The notes beneath the pieces were generated by a model. The model did no database searches and was not told where the DNA came from. It saw only the letters and a program-made list of their open reading frames with translations. The translations under genes and the position numbers were made by a program. A stretch of 64,000 bases of DNA from the NCBI GenBank assembly GCA_037576195.1, contig CM075104.1, forward strand, positions 874,775-938,774, read 5' to 3'. Each line of letters starts with the position of its first letter. The first letter of the stretch is position 1. Source of the stretch: Phytoseiulus persimilis (taxonomy: Eukaryota; Arthropoda; Arachnida; Mesostigmata; Phytoseiidae). Below are positions 31,001 through 43,000 of this stretch, one piece after another.

Positions 31001-31860
31001 TGTGACTGCGAATCACACCTGAGAGGGATGTCACTCAATCGTTGACATTCTGCTTGTATCCGAGAGAATACTTCGCATTGCTTGCGATGCATCATTCGAT
31101 ATAATTTATTCATGATTCAGAGATCCATGGTACAGTGGTTCTACGCTTAACAGGTGCACATCGGGACCAGACCATACTGATCCGATAAGGCGGAAAATAG
31201 AGAGAGCATAGCCCTGATACTGGATTCTCGCCAAACATGTATCTAGTATCATTCTAAGAACACGAGTGGATCTTTGGGCGCTTTGACTCTTGTTTCCGGG
31301 TTGCGATACCTAAAGGAACACGATGAAACTCTCCCTGAACATACGAGTCGATGGAGTATGTAACAGCGAGATTCCGTCCTTAGTATCCTAAAAACGAAGT
31401 CGAGGCAAACTGAAGTTGATGATCCGAAACCGGTAGAAAACCGGTTTCGTAGAAAACCTCCGGCATTTTCAGCGATTTTTCCGGTGTTCCCATTGAGTGA
31501 AGTCCGCTGCAGTCAGTCTCCAAGACTGTTGAAGTCTTGCTCCACAGTGGATTCTTCCACGACAACCTATCGTTAGCCAGCATTGCCGCAAGGAGGGGCG
31601 ACGGGTATGAAGGGGAGAGTACGACTATGGATGCCCTAGAGAGGAGTGGCGCAGCTCGCATGTGAAGTCTCAAAGAGATCCTTGAGGAAAGTTACCTGGA
31701 CGAGGCCACCACATAGAGAAATAAGAAATCGAGGGAACGTTGAATGGGAGTCCGTCGAAGAATCATACGAGACTTCTATTCCTCTTGATTGGAAACGGAG
31801 GACAGGATTATCGAATAGCCAGAGCAGCAACTCAATCTAGAGAGTGCACAGCAAGTGGCT
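31001..31860. other. MULE interior without recognised gene
   Basis: About 860 bases between the transposase and the right end. A small inverted motif (AACCGGTAGAAAACCGGTTT near 31,428) is visible. Reading frames are short and unlike known proteins; nothing else is supported. Confidence 0.4.
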
Positions 31861-31875
31861 TGATAGATTCCGACG

Positions 31876-31995
31876 CCTCGCATGGAAGCTTCCCTAGCTT
31901 GGAGCGAGCTCAAGATTCAGTCGCGGTGATGGGTTTCCACGGAAAGGGGTTTTCGCGATGATGGGTTTTCGCGGAAACGGGTTTTCGCGGTGATG
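31876..31995 (-). repeat. Right terminal inverted repeat of the MULE
   Basis: Inverse of 28,975-29,052, extended by three GGGTTT(T)CGCGG-type subrepeats between 31,926 and 31,995. Such subrepeats often differ in number between the two ends of a MULE. Confidence 0.65.
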
Positions 31996-32009
31996 TGCTG
32001 TAGCCCCCT

Positions 32010-32658
32010 CTCATTCCGGCGCGACATACATTTGAATCCACGATCAATCGCTCCAAATCACGAACAGCTGATCTCGGGAACTCCTAAAACACGGAAAGCT
32101 TCCGATGTTTTCCGGGTAGAAAACAACGCGAAGGCTTCCAGAAGTTCTGGAACAGGAAGAAATCGCGTGTTTACAGACACGCCAAACCAGACACCGGGAA
32201 CTCTCGCAGGCCGAGGGGCCGGATTTCGGGGCGTGAGTGCATCACGTGCTGCTACATTCGGCACCGGTTCGACATCGATTCCAATTACCACGGCCATAGA
32301 TGTGGTCAAGGGTACTGACCGCTACTTTGTGACACGCATCTCGTAAGAAACAACACCAGAAGACCTCCTGAAGTACGCGATGACGCTTTCATCGAAAGTG
32401 CTGAGTGGGACGAAACTGAGAACACGCTTGCAATTTCCGACTTTCTCATCCTTCGTGATCGAGACAGGGTCAGGGAAAGGCGAGGAACTGAGGGACCCGA
32501 GCAGCTGGCCAGTAGGAGTCGCCTTAAGAACATTCGGAGGCAAACCAAAGGATGACCAGATCGAGTGTACTGCTATCGCAGAGGCAAGTGACCAGGAGAA
32601 TTCTGAAGACAGAAGCGAAGTTACCATGATCGACCACTCAACTTTGGGGGGCTCTTAG
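32010..32658 (+). pseudogene. Non-LTR retrotransposon ORF1 (decayed)
   Basis: The translated frames hold a basic Ser/Thr/Gly-rich start and then a conserved module reading DRYFVTRIS, TPEDLLKYAM, FPTFSSFVIE and DPSSWPVGVALRTF. This resembles the ORF1 nucleic-acid-binding module that precedes EEP-endonuclease LINEs. An in-frame stop near 32,344 breaks it. The ORF1 product would coat element RNA. It sits directly before an endonuclease reading frame, as expected. Confidence 0.5.
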
Positions 32659-32789
32659 GTATCTCTGGCTCGAGAGTCAACCCAATCCCGACGAACAGAC
32701 GCGGACCGAACAAATCCAGAATCAATGCCAACACCGCAAACGATCAAGCAGAACGCGAGGGGAATGCTTCAAAGAATGAGGTATTCTCT

Positions 32790-35193
32790 CTCGTTGGTAT
32801 CTGGAACTGTGAGGGATTCCGGAGAAACACCGCAACTCTAACAAACGAGATGCTCTCGAAGTATGACTCATTCTTCTTTTCAGAATCCTGGGAAACGACC
32901 AGGGTTGAAGTACCAGGCTTTCACGTTGCCCAGTCCATCGCCAGGGCAGCTACCGGCCCAGGACGGCCGTTCGGTGGCGGGGTGATTCTGTTCAACCATT
33001 CGGAGACTGGAGCGCGTTGCGAATATGCCGAAGACAACACCGTGTTATTGATGACAAAGCACATGATCGTAATTGCAATGTATGTAAGCCCAGCGGAGGA
33101 CATCGACACTTTTGAAGATCGACTTTTGGACCTCAACGGTTGGAAGCTACATCGACGAAACCAAGACTGTACTCTCTCGCGGAGATCTCAATGCGCCTCT
33201 TGACAAACCGAAAAACAAACGAACGGAGATCCTCCACGAATTCCTCGACTCATGGCCCTCACGATCTGCTCTGACCCCGATCTTAATACGTTTATCGCCC
33301 AGCAGGGGAAATCGACGATTGACATCTTCGCAACGAATACTGAAGCCAACGTTAGGGGCTACCAGAGAAACCTACCGATCTTTGGCATGTCACACCATCT
33401 CCCGGTGACCATCAGCATCCCCGTCCGTCGGGCGGACGCGAGAAAAAGAGAAAACAGGCTAAACTACAAGATCGACCAGAAACGGTTGCTCGAACTGAGT
33501 TCTATCCGGACCTGCTCGTCCGAAGAGCAGTTCGGGACGAGGGCCAAAGATATCGCCCAGATGCTCCGGAACTCTGTGGTAGAACGGAAACCGAGGCGTT
33601 CTCAGCCGTGGTTTGATCGAGAGTGCCACCAGGCATTGACCAACCTGGAACTGGTGCTGAGAAAACAGAACATGGACCCGGATAGCCGTAGGCAAGTTCA
33701 AACTATTCGCTTGTGTTACAAACGATGCCACCGTGGAAATAAGGCAGAGTGCCGCAAGCAGAAAGAGAATGCACTCATACTCGAAGCACTCGAGAAACCA
33801 GACAAATGGCTATGTTCATCAATGAACTTCAAAGTACGCAACATCGACCGAGCAACTCTCACGCAACACTTCAAATCCCTTCTCGCATCAACCGATACCA
33901 CACCGAAGCACGTCCTAGCCCACAGCTGGGTGAGAACAGGAAGAACAGAAGAAGGAACAGTTCGGATTCAGACCCGGGATATCCACACTGATGGCTTGCG
34001 AAGGGATTATGTACGACATTGAGCGTTCGACGAGGCGGAAAAACTATCCCTTGTACGCGGTTTTTGTGGATTTCCGAATGGCCTTTGATGTTGCTTCTAG
34101 AACGAAAATCCTCGAAAAACTTATGTTGAATGGGGTAGGAGACCCAGTGCCTAAACTTCTGATGTCCATCCTCCAGAGAGGGGGGGTTGCACTAGAGACC
34201 GGAACTGCTACTTTGCCGCCTTTCGATCAGACTACCCGCGTAGCTCAAGGACATAACTTATCGCCTTCATTGTTCACAGTACTGATAGGGGATCTACCCG
34301 AATATATCAGAGAAAAACACGACCTTGTAAAATCAATTTGTTACGCGGATGACCTGATTTTGTACTCGAGATCCAGAATACAACTAGAGAGAGCATTGAG
34401 GTCACTGGAAACATACACAGCGGAAAATGAACTTACGATCAGCACGACGAAAACGAAAACCATGAAATTCGGAAGCGGTAGCCCACCCGCGGCTGGTGAC
34501 ATCTTCCGACTGGACGGCCAGGAAATCGAAAAAGTGAGACACTTCACCTATCTCGGAATCGACTTAAGTGAAAGAGGTCTGATCTTTGCTCGGCACATCA
34601 CCAACAGAATCAGGAAGGCCAAAGCCGCCTTTGTGTCCATCCCGAAACCATAGTCTTTTTCCCTGGAAACGGCGATTCGACTATTCGACATAAAGATAGC
34701 ACCCATCGCCTGTTACGGAATTCCGATCATATGGAACCATCTCGGCACGTCGCAGCTGAGGGAACTCGACAAACTGAAAGCTGCGTTCCTGAAACTGGCT
34801 CTTGGAATACATCGCTCCTCGAAAAATCGATTGACATACGTCCTAGCGGCAACTCCGCTCCTGACAGAAGATCAAAGGAAAATTCACGGGCTCCCAAAGA
34901 CGGACACCTTCAACGCGTACATTGAATCCTGGCATGACAAGATGACTAGGATCAACCCCGAGTTCTACGGCGTCCCCGCCATGAAGTCCGATACGTGGAA
35001 GGAACCAAAGTTTGAAACACGACATAGAATGACAAGAGGGGCGATTCATGGATATCATAAATGGATTTGTGGAAATGAGCGAGACCACGATACGAATGCT
35101 GGGTGCACTTGTAAATTATGTGGAAAACACTGCCCTGAATACCACCTGTACAGCTGTAGAAAGGGAAACGATTTCGACTGGAATACCATGTAG
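32790..35193 (+). pseudogene. Non-LTR retrotransposon ORF2: endonuclease and reverse transcriptase (decayed)
   Basis: An EEP endonuclease begins VGIWNCEGF and FSESWETTRVEVPGF (about 32,790-32,930) and continues with GDLNAPL (33,184). The RT has KNYPLYAVFVDFRMAFD (first Asp), VAQGHNLSPSLF, ICYADDLILYS (catalytic YADD, about 34,336) and ELTISTTKTKTMKFG. The C-terminal finger is CTCKLCGKHCPEYH (about 35,105). Frameshifts near 33,200 and 33,990-34,000, with a deletion of the RT N-terminus, and a stop near 34,651 make it dead. The finger type matches the LINEs at 50,098 and 59,150, so all three are probably one clade. Its 3' end is near 35,280. Confidence 0.8.
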
Positions 35194-35285
35194 AGCACTG
35201 TACATAGATCATATTTAACCCAAAACACGCTCAAAACAAACCTGGCAATAAACGTCTATTGCAACATTTGGATCCGACTCTAACA

Positions 35286-35365
35286 GGGTGTACTGTATGT
35301 TCCACGACTCCGTCGAAATCTCTTGTCGGTCTCAAAGCTCATTAACAATAGCTTCGATATGCGGT
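35286..35365 (+). pseudogene. 80-bp copia pol fragment
   Basis: Nearly identical to 8,398-8,475 of copy B, the end of the protease (LYVPRLRRNLLSVSKL region). It stands alone, so it is a small dispersed piece, probably from aberrant repair or abortive reverse transcription. Confidence 0.7.
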
Positions 35366-35685
35366 GTTGATAATGAGCAATATTCTGGATTACTCCGACC
35401 TTGGTTATGCAACTTGTTGCGATCATTTGTCTCTTCTTCTGGGCGAAAGGGTTGGATGCGCTTTATTGCTCACAATGTTTCTGTTTTTGTTTCTTGTCCA
35501 AACTATCCAACCGAGACTACTGAAAATCACCTACAGAAACAACCCTTTATAAGCCGCTGCTAGATAAAGCAAGAACACAGATTCTTCTGTCACTACCATT
35601 CCTGCGTCTTCACTTCCTGAAAACTCAACTCCGAACACCAGAGTGCCGTTGATCTCATTCAAGTCAAACGAGGTTCCTCTGACCC
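35366..35685. other. Unassigned 320-base stretch
   Basis: A 62-codon frame with a hydrophobic run (LLLTMFLFLFLVQTI, 35,464-35,508) is visible but has no support as a gene. An 8-bp hAT target copy (CTCTGACC) ends it. Confidence 0.4.
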
Positions 35686-35898
35686 AGTGGTTCTCAAACT
35701 CCACTGACTCATCGACCCCCTAGGCGACTCTGTTGAAGTTTATGGACTGCCGTCCCCCAAGGGGTCGACCGTCGAGCCTTGATTCGCCTACGTGGACGCC
35801 AAGAAGCATGGTCAAATCCACCCCGGCATCATCTCTGTAAACCGGAGATCGTCCATCGACCCCCTGGGGGTCGATATCGACCACTTTGAGAACCACTG
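35686..35898. mobile_element. hAT-type MITE, 213 bp
   Basis: Ends are CAGTGGTTCTCAAA and TTTGAGAACCACTG, the typical hAT terminal inverted repeat. It is flanked by 8-bp target copies CTCTGACC (35,678) and CTCTAACC (35,899), 7 of 8 identical. The inner part has imperfect inverted CATCGACCCCC segments. There is no coding capacity, so it depends on a transposase elsewhere. Confidence 0.88.
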
Positions 35899-35959
35899 CT
35901 CTAACCGAATACACTTCATCACTGCTAGAGATCGAGGCCAGATTCCTAACATTCGTTAT

Positions 35960-36423
35960 CAAGCACGATTCGACTCCACCAGAGGATCTTCGCTGAACGT
36001 CCTTAGAACCGACAACCCGAAGATCAAGTTCAACCCGGCTATGGTACTTCGCGAGGACGGCAAAAACTACCTCAAATGGAAGGTATGATGCAGGCAGGAA
36101 CCAACGCATATGAATTCATAACTGAGAGCATCGAACCATCAACTGACGATGTAACTCAGGAAGCCTACATCATCAGCAACCGAAATTCAAGAACCGTCCT
36201 CTATAACACCGTTCATCCGAACATCCTCCTCGAACTCTTCTACAGCGACTCCGCAACGATAGGTGCCGTTCTGATGTACAAGAATATAACCGAAAAATTG
36301 ACCAATAAAACAGGTGTTTATCGAGAGCAGGCCATGGAAGCCTGGTTGGCGTACACGTTTAACGAAAACCGTCCGGTAGAGGAGAGCATCTTGAAATACA
36401 CGCTGTCTGTTCTCTGGAAGTAA
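35960..36423 (+). pseudogene. gag: Copia-type gag fragment (separate lineage)
   Basis: The frame ends FNPAMVLREDGKNYLKWK and, after a one-base shift near 36,076, continues as a 115-codon frame (MMQAGTNAYEFITESIEP, TIGAVLMYKNITEKL, YREQAMEAWLAYTF). The L..DG.NY..WK start and the helical pattern match the N-terminal domain of copia Gag. It differs strongly from copies A-C and from copia E. Confidence 0.5.
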
Positions 36424-36830
36424 ACACACGCTTCCGAACCCGCTCTCGAGGAAGCGACAAAAAGAGGCAAAAAAAAAACGCCGCCCCACGAGCTGAGAAG
36501 TCTCAGGAATCGTATGAGTGATTGAAGGGCGAATCGAAGTGAAGTGTTACGCGTTTGGAAGACTCCGTCCAAGCTAAAACCAGATCACCGAAATGACTGA
36601 CCCCAGAGCATGTGCGGCCCGCACCGAATTCGTTGCTTCGATGGCGGCGGAAAACGGTTGCTGCCCACTCGGGAAACTGAGGGCGAGACTGGGAAAACTG
36701 GTCGAAGACCGAGGGACCTCCGAACAGGCTGCCATGGATCTGGTACGAGTCTTTCCCCTTCTTCCCAAAAGTGGCCCCGAAAACGCCTCAGATCAGAATA
36801 TCATCAAACCAAATATCGGAATCAGCCCTC
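36424..36830. other. Unassigned spacer before the ancient LTR
   Basis: About 400 bases. A plus-strand frame opens at 36,593 but runs into the LTR, so it is not treated as a gene. No homology is recognised. Confidence 0.4.
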
Positions 36831-37235
36831 TGTTGGAAATAACCCACCGGGGTCAGTCGGTGGACACGATCTGGAAGTACGCTGTGAGTCTGGAAGATCA
36901 CGGCACGGAATAATGAGACAGAGATTCGGTGTTAGAATCATGTAGCTCCCCGAGCAGTTCTTTATTCAGGGTTTATATATCAGTGTGGAAAGCTGCACCC
37001 GTCCGTGAAGACCGGAAGTCCTTCACGGACGCCGTTGTCAGTATCTCACAGAAAAGGGTTCCGGTCAGAATGTCCTCGTCTTCTGGACCCATCAGTGTTT
37101 CAGACTAATTACAGCTACCCAAAAATATGGCTGTATTTCAACGTCCTCCGTTAGATGGAAGAAGTCTGAATGAGCTTTTACCTTTCACTGATGAACACTT
37201 AGTTTCCCCTTTTCCTATCTAGACTTCACTGGCAT
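36831..37235 (-). repeat. Diverged LTR of the A/B/C copia family, minus strand
   Basis: The reverse complement aligns with the LTR of copy A. It has CCAACA at the end (36,831), a match to the segment GGGAGCTAC..GATTCTAACACCGAAT, AATAAAG, a TATATAAA-type box near 36,975, a stretch nearly identical to CTCACAGAAAAGGGTTCCGG in inverse sense, and CCATATTT...AGCTG. Divergence is clearly greater than between A and C. It marks the 3' end of an older minus-strand element. Confidence 0.75.
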
Positions 37236-40200
37236 GCAGTCCACAAAAATCAATTTTTGTTCATTAATTTCTATCTGGTTCTCATTTTATCTCCAACGCG
37301 GCTTCCGCGTGAGATATTGTATCTAATCGTTGGTCATATTAGATCACTCATTGCCGTATGATTCCGGAACAACGTTCGGAGTTGTCATCCTGGGAACTTT
37401 CTGACATCATGAAGTTCTCAAGGTGGATCCTCATGATCCTTTCCGAGGATCTCGATTGATTCTACTCGGTGACGGACCAGGATGTTCCCTCCGGCAATGT
37501 ATGTTAGGTCTTTCTTCATCGTCGATGAAGAGTTGTTCTGACTTAGGACAGAAATGTCCTCTCGAACGAATTCGTCGTGTTCCATTTCCGTCTCTGATGC
37601 GATGATGTGCTTGCAAGCGAACCTTACACATTCCCCTTTGGGCGCGTAACTTGGATCTTCGAATAGTCTTCCACAAACACCAAGAATGAGGTCTTTTGTT
37701 TCCGGGTAACCTCATCGCATCCGATAGAAAGGAAGACTTCGAAACGTAGTAATTTACCATGGCGCAGAGGAGATTGTCTCTTTTGGATCAATCCTCTTCC
37801 TCTCGAAACTGTGCCGGTCGCACCATCATGGTAAGCGGGGATCAATCGCGTCGTTGTTCACAAAACTGTCTAACCCTCAGCTTGAGAAGGTTATCTTCGT
37901 TCCTCTGGTATCCACCGCGGCGAATCATCGAATTGTGATTTCTGGGGATTCTCCACTTCCGTGACACGTGGAGTTAGGTTGCTTCACACAACTGGGAGAT
38001 CATCGAGTCACATGTTTTAGTGAGCTCTTACTGATCTTAAATACTGGCTTCTATCCTGTCTGGAATCGACTGAGTGAGGGTTCGATCGTAAGGTGACAAC
38101 CGAAACGTTGGTTTCTCTACTCCAGGCATACACTTTGTATTGCCACTGGATTCCATTACAATGCTTTGTCACGATCAGCCACTTCAGGCGTGAAACCGTG
38201 AAACTTCAGAACCGTGAGTTCAGAATTGATGTTTATGCATTGATTTTGTTCGATAGAATTCTGCCAAGTTCGATCTCTTGTTTGGATAGCAAACCAAGAG
38301 GCAACGTGAGTTCGTAGCTTTTAAATGAACTTAGACAGCTGGGATCGCGATGAATCAACCCTTGAAGTGTTCGTTGCAGAACACTCTGGTCAGCAAAGAT
38401 GCTTTGTTCATCTTTTATCTTGGGAGCTTTCACCGGTAACATCGGCGACAATATCAGGGATCAGATCAGTACAGATTAACACAGTCTTGAATAGACCTGT
38501 ACCGAGACGATAGTCCAAACTGAAACGTTAGCTCAACCATTTGGGCTTACGGTCATCCTGAAAATGAGTCTGGTGCTCATATTGTAACCGTTTTAGCACA
38601 TTCGTCCTCTGCACTTGAACATCTCCGATATCTGTGGGGCTGTCAACGATGTTTGATGAGTTCCAGACCAAGAACACCCCTCAAATCACAGTCTCGATAA
38701 GCTGGAGCTGGTTCTCACATGGATACCACGTTTCGGGTCTCGGTTGTTCAAGTCAGGATCAAGGACATGAGCATTCGAGGTTCTCGAGAGACAGCTCTGT
38801 ATTTGCTCTCTGCGAGAATGTCAAATATGGAACCACATTTCCATCGAAATGCTCTGCCTTGTTTTCAGTTTTGCTGATTTCGGAACTTTCCAATCACTCA
38901 GGTATTCAGATGAGCTTCTCACGTGAGACTTTCGAGATTACCTTCTAGTGAGATCGTTCCAGGTCGTTTTTCTCATTGGGATGAATCCAACACGATTCAT
39001 ACTTCCAACCTCTGACCTTCTCGGGAGTCTGGTGCTCTTGTCTGCTCCATCGAACAGATTTCACCGAGATCAAAACTGATTGGGTGTCATAAAAGACCCC
39101 TGATCTTCTGCAGGCACTTATCTGAGGAATATCCTTTTGAATCTTAGGATCAATTCATCCTCCCATGCTTCAGTAAGATCTACGTTAGTCAGTTCGCCTA
39201 TCAGTGAGGTGTGTGCGAAGCATTCTCTAAAGCATTCGCTTTGCCTCGGTGGATGTGTTCTCAGTTTAATCGAGAATCACTAGCATAATCGCTTCCACGC
39301 GAACTTTCGACCACAGAACTCTCCTCCCTCCATCTCAACTTCCGGTTGGATTTAACCCGCCATATTCATAAGCAGGGTCGAGGAAGCAAGGAATCCGAGA
39401 TTAATAATTCCATTACAATCGCCATTGGATCCTTGACCAGAATGCTATAGTAGCACCGAGAGAGTTCAGAAACCATCCTCTCTTTCGTCAGAGGTTTAAC
39501 GATTTCCTTTTCGATACTCGAAGCAAAGATTCATTGGGCATGATGTTTCAATCATGCCGGCATGTTCAGACAATCCTCTTTGTCTCATGTCATTGTGCAC
39601 TTGACTTCATCTTTGTTCTCGTATCTTGCGTCTTTACCAGTTCTCTGTTACTGGAAGACCTGAATGTGACCCTCTCACGATTTTCTGCGGGGTCAATGTT
39701 TATCATCAGTACATGCACCAAGTAGAGTCAATGAAAGAACAGCTGATCAGACCGTCAACTTGAATCCCTAAATGGTGAGGTGCTCAGGAACGCTCATTAC
39801 CTTTGTTCATGTCCTCAATGATTTCTCCGGACTGAATGCGTTCCTGCTAAGTCAACTCTCACAGCTTGTGAGTTACTCAATTGATACACCATTTTTATGA
39901 TGAACAAGAGTCATCTATACTGAGGGAAACTCCAAAACCGTTCCTTGACTGGAGTGAGTTATCCCTGCTTCAGGAGCCCACTCTCCTGTTTCACAAAGCA
40001 TAGGACCATTTGTTGACCGCACCATGCAATGTCTATCATGGATTTCATACTTCACATGATGACGTGTCAATCACGGCTTCTCTCGCGCTTTTCGTCGAGC
40101 GTGATTTTCTTTTGAGTCAATACCCAGTGTTGACAGAGTCAGTGGCTCATACGCATAGCCTTCGTACAGTGACCTGTTCATTCATCCACTAGGGCATGCA

Positions 40201-41268
40201 TTGCTCTGACAGGGACCTCGGAGGATTGTCCTCCCTCCGAGTCAACCTTGGTCAGAGTCTACCAACTTAAGCCGTAAGTAGCAGCAGCAGGAGAGCAGGG
40301 TATCATTGACTTCGGTTCCAAGCACGTGCAAAACATAATGCCGCAGCAGGAAATCCATAACAGACTCTCGGCAACATTAGAAGTCAAGCTCATCTTCTGC
40401 CATCTGGTTCCTTTCCCAAGACCATTTCTACAGGCTTGCTTTTGCTAATTTGAACAAAGCCGTCACTGTCAGTTCAGAACCAAAGAGATCTGACAGCGTG
40501 TCGTGGTCAGTGGTGACTCGAACTCCTTGCGAGCGAGTCTCTCCACGAAATCTCAACTCATCTTCCAAGTACTTTACTGGATTGGAAGTGCTCACACCTG
40601 TCATCGTTGTTACCAAGAGAGAAATTTTAGAGCGCGACTCTGGCGCCATCGTCAACCATTCCTGTAGGCATGAGTACTGATTCTTCTTTGAATCGAATCC
40701 ACTCTGACGAGCATTTTGTCTGAGTTCACGGCCTCATTTGATACTGAGTTCACTGGGTTGTTTGGAATCATGAGTTCCAGGGTTCTATCAACGCTGAAGA
40801 ATATCAGCGGTGGGACTGCTGGACAAGCACTTCAGAATGTATCAAAGTTTGCCCGGATGCTTTGGAGTCAGGGTCGTTAGTTACCCACTCCAGTTCAAGC
40901 TTAAACACTCAGTCTCCTTTCTCTACAGAGCTCCACGATGAGGCATGGCGTTATTGTTGACTACCAAGTCCTCTGTTGACAAAACAGCTTCCGAAACTAC
41001 TATCGGTGAATCAAGTACATACTGGTGCTTCGAGAACTCATAGTCCAACCGTAGTAACCAGCATCGAAAATCCTATCACTGCTCCGCTCACCACTGCTCC
41101 ATCCATGAGTCCACCCAATCTATTTTAGACAAGCGTCTGAGGAACAATTACAATTACTTTTGTACTTCCATTCAGCAACACATGGGCACAGAGTCGTGAG
41201 ATTCCCCAATGAACAGAAAATAACAAGTTGACCACAGAATCAGGGCACGACTTCAATAATTTCATCAC
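37236..41268. other. Decayed interior of the ancient copia copy, no intact gene
   Basis: About 4 kb dense in stop codons on both strands. By position (between an LTR and a pol remnant on the minus strand) it should correspond to the antisense gene region of copies A and C, which would lie here on the plus strand. Near 41,030-41,110 a plus-strand frame is rich in Ser, Thr and Pro (HSPTVVTSIENP, TAPLTTAPSMSPP), as the mucin-like stalk would be, but similarity cannot be established by eye. I see no coiled-coil remnant. Confidence 0.4.
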
Positions 41269-41502
41269 CTAAGACTGAATGAAGTTGCACTCGTACGGAA
41301 TGTTGAAGACCACTTGTCCATCAGAAATGGGGAAGAGGGGTGAGAATCTACCTTTCTCTACTATAGACTTTCCATGGAGAGCTAGCGAGTACTGGGAAGC
41401 CAGAGAAAGAAAGCTGGTTTCCGCCGGGCTGCTGGTAGCGTGACTGTCGCCTGTTTTGGAGCGAACAACTCTTGCAGTAAGAAGTGCTATGAGCAAACTC
41501 AA
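41269..41502 (-). pseudogene. Possible ancient env-like ORF remnant
   Basis: A 77-codon minus-strand frame with a hydrophobic start (SLLIALLTARVV) and, later, SLALHG and PLFPISDGQVVF. These fall at spacings similar to ILTLDG and CLFPDGQVFG in the env-like ORF of copy A (about 60 versus 70 residues from the start). It lies downstream of the RNase H remnant on the same strand, where the env-like ORF belongs. Cysteines are mostly lost and no membrane span follows in frame. Weak but positionally consistent. Confidence 0.35.
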
Positions 41503-42059
41503 GTTGCTTACAAGCTCTGCTCAGAGTTGGAGAAAGTTTGTTCCATGTATGGATAAGCTGGTGATTCTATGAGTGTAGCTGATATGCGATCCGTTTGTCA
41601 TCTTCGCCTAGACAGGTTCCATTCGACAGCAGGCATGCTATCTTTGTTGACGCTCTCTCTGTACAGGTGGTGCTAACTGAGGGACAATTTTCTGGGAAAT
41701 AAGTTCGGACTTATCTCGGAAATCCTGACGATAGTTTTTGTTTGATGAAAGATGGTGAACACTCAGAGCCTTATTGGAAAAGCGTGGCTGGTCTTGCAGC
41801 CAGCAGGTGGATGCTTACGTTTCTGTCTTGTATTATGATCCACAAGTCCTGCTAGTTTCTGTAAGCGAGCGTAGTGAGTTCCTGGCCACGGAATATTCTT
41901 ATCAATTGAATATCCTTCGATGTTGAATTCTTTACCCTCCATATTTTCGTAGGATTGAAATCGCCTGGACTCAATATGCTCTCTACAATTTGTTACCTGA
42001 ATCCTCGTGAACAGCTAAGGGTGTCCGTCATAGTCAACACAAAGCGTTAGCGTGACTAG
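41503..42059. other. Unassigned spacer within the ancient copy
   Basis: 557 bases between the env-like remnant and the RNase H remnant, longer than in copy A, so probably containing an insertion. Nothing is recognised. Confidence 0.35.
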
Positions 42060-43000
42060 TCAGCTAGTTTCACTGTGGGTAACGACTGCACTTTCCATGC
42101 TTCTGAGAGTTGCGCAACTCTGGAGCCGCGTTGACCAAATTGCGGCGACGCTGCCGAACGTTGTAAACGCGCCACTCAATCACTCTTCTCGTTCGTTTGC
42201 AATCAGCCCAATCTGTGTTGCAGTACGCGTCTGGTTCGACGAGTAGAGTCCCTCCCGAACTGGTACGCTTACTCCACGATCTACATGGTTTCATGAGTTC
42301 TGTCCGATGAAGAGCCTGTTCTCTGTTTCAATGACCCATTTCGGCCGGCTCGGAAAAACCGCGATAGAGTGAAACCGTGATGATCGAACCGGGAAGTAGC
42401 GGGAGAATACTGTATACTACAGATGACGTATAGGTTTCTCTGGACATCTTGAGAGAAAACCTACTACGTGACTGATCTTATTCTTGCCTGCGATCGGTGC
42501 CAACTTAAGAGACTCCAATACGCTGACAATACTTCAAAGTGAGATCAACACTTCCCCGAATGGCGGCCCGAACGTGACATCGATAGGAACCGGAAACACT
42601 TTTCGGATTGACATTCGGGAGCAATCGAAAGTCTCAGCTTTGAACTGGGTCTGATTGATCCGTATCCTCCCTCAGTCTGGAGAGATTTTTCAATCTCAAT
42701 CCTAAGACGAACTCGAACCACTTCGAGGTGAGTTCTTGAGTTTTTCAAACTGTGTCCTCAAGCCTTTGTCGTTGCTGAAGTTGATTGAACGATCATGCGT
42801 GGACATGAAACTCTCTGAGGGGAATCCGAGAAGAACAGACAAGGGTCCTGTACATTCCCTGTCGCTTCGGTAGTTTCGGACTCCCCCTGTGCAGGGCTGG
42901 AAGACTGTGCGACCATTCCTAACTGGACTCGCCGTGGAAGGTATGTCTGACGATCGCAGTACGGCTCTGTGGTCCACTTACTGGAGTTGGCGTTACTGAA
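42060..43000 (-). pseudogene. pol: Copia RT/RNase H remnant of the ancient copy
   Basis: On the minus strand, in shifting frames, I read DPCLFFSDSPQRV (compare DPCLYFSNRPNRV at 10,450), a segment with QTQF, ..FPVPIDVTFG (compare QAQY.. SPVPIDATSK), YCNTDWADCKRTRR (compare YSDSDWSGCKATRR) and IWSTRLQSCATLRSMESAV (compare VWSSKRQNCISLSSMESEI). The matches follow the same order and spacing as in copies A-C, so this is an old member of the family. Many frameshifts and stops. Confidence 0.7.

Larger units (their letters stand above)
28975..31995 (-). mobile_element. MULE-type DNA transposon
   Basis: Inverted ends of about 75 bases are recognisable: 28,975-29,052 (CATTACCGCGAAAACCC..., CTCGCTCCAAGCTAGGGAAG, GGCGTCGG) and 31,876-31,995 (its reverse complement). 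The right end carries extra repeats of the GGGTTTTCGCGG motif. Between them lies a transposase of the eukaryotic MULE type on the minus strand. A clear 9-bp target duplication was not found. About 950 bases between the transposase and the right end hold no recognisable gene. Confidence 0.7.

Noticed and set aside
36593-36913. 106-codon ORF
   Set aside because: Its second half lies in the diverged LTR, so it is a chimera of flank and LTR sequence.
40205-40250. Small hairpin (CTCGGAGGA...CCTCCGAG)
   Set aside because: Short, isolated, in decayed DNA; expected by chance at this length.
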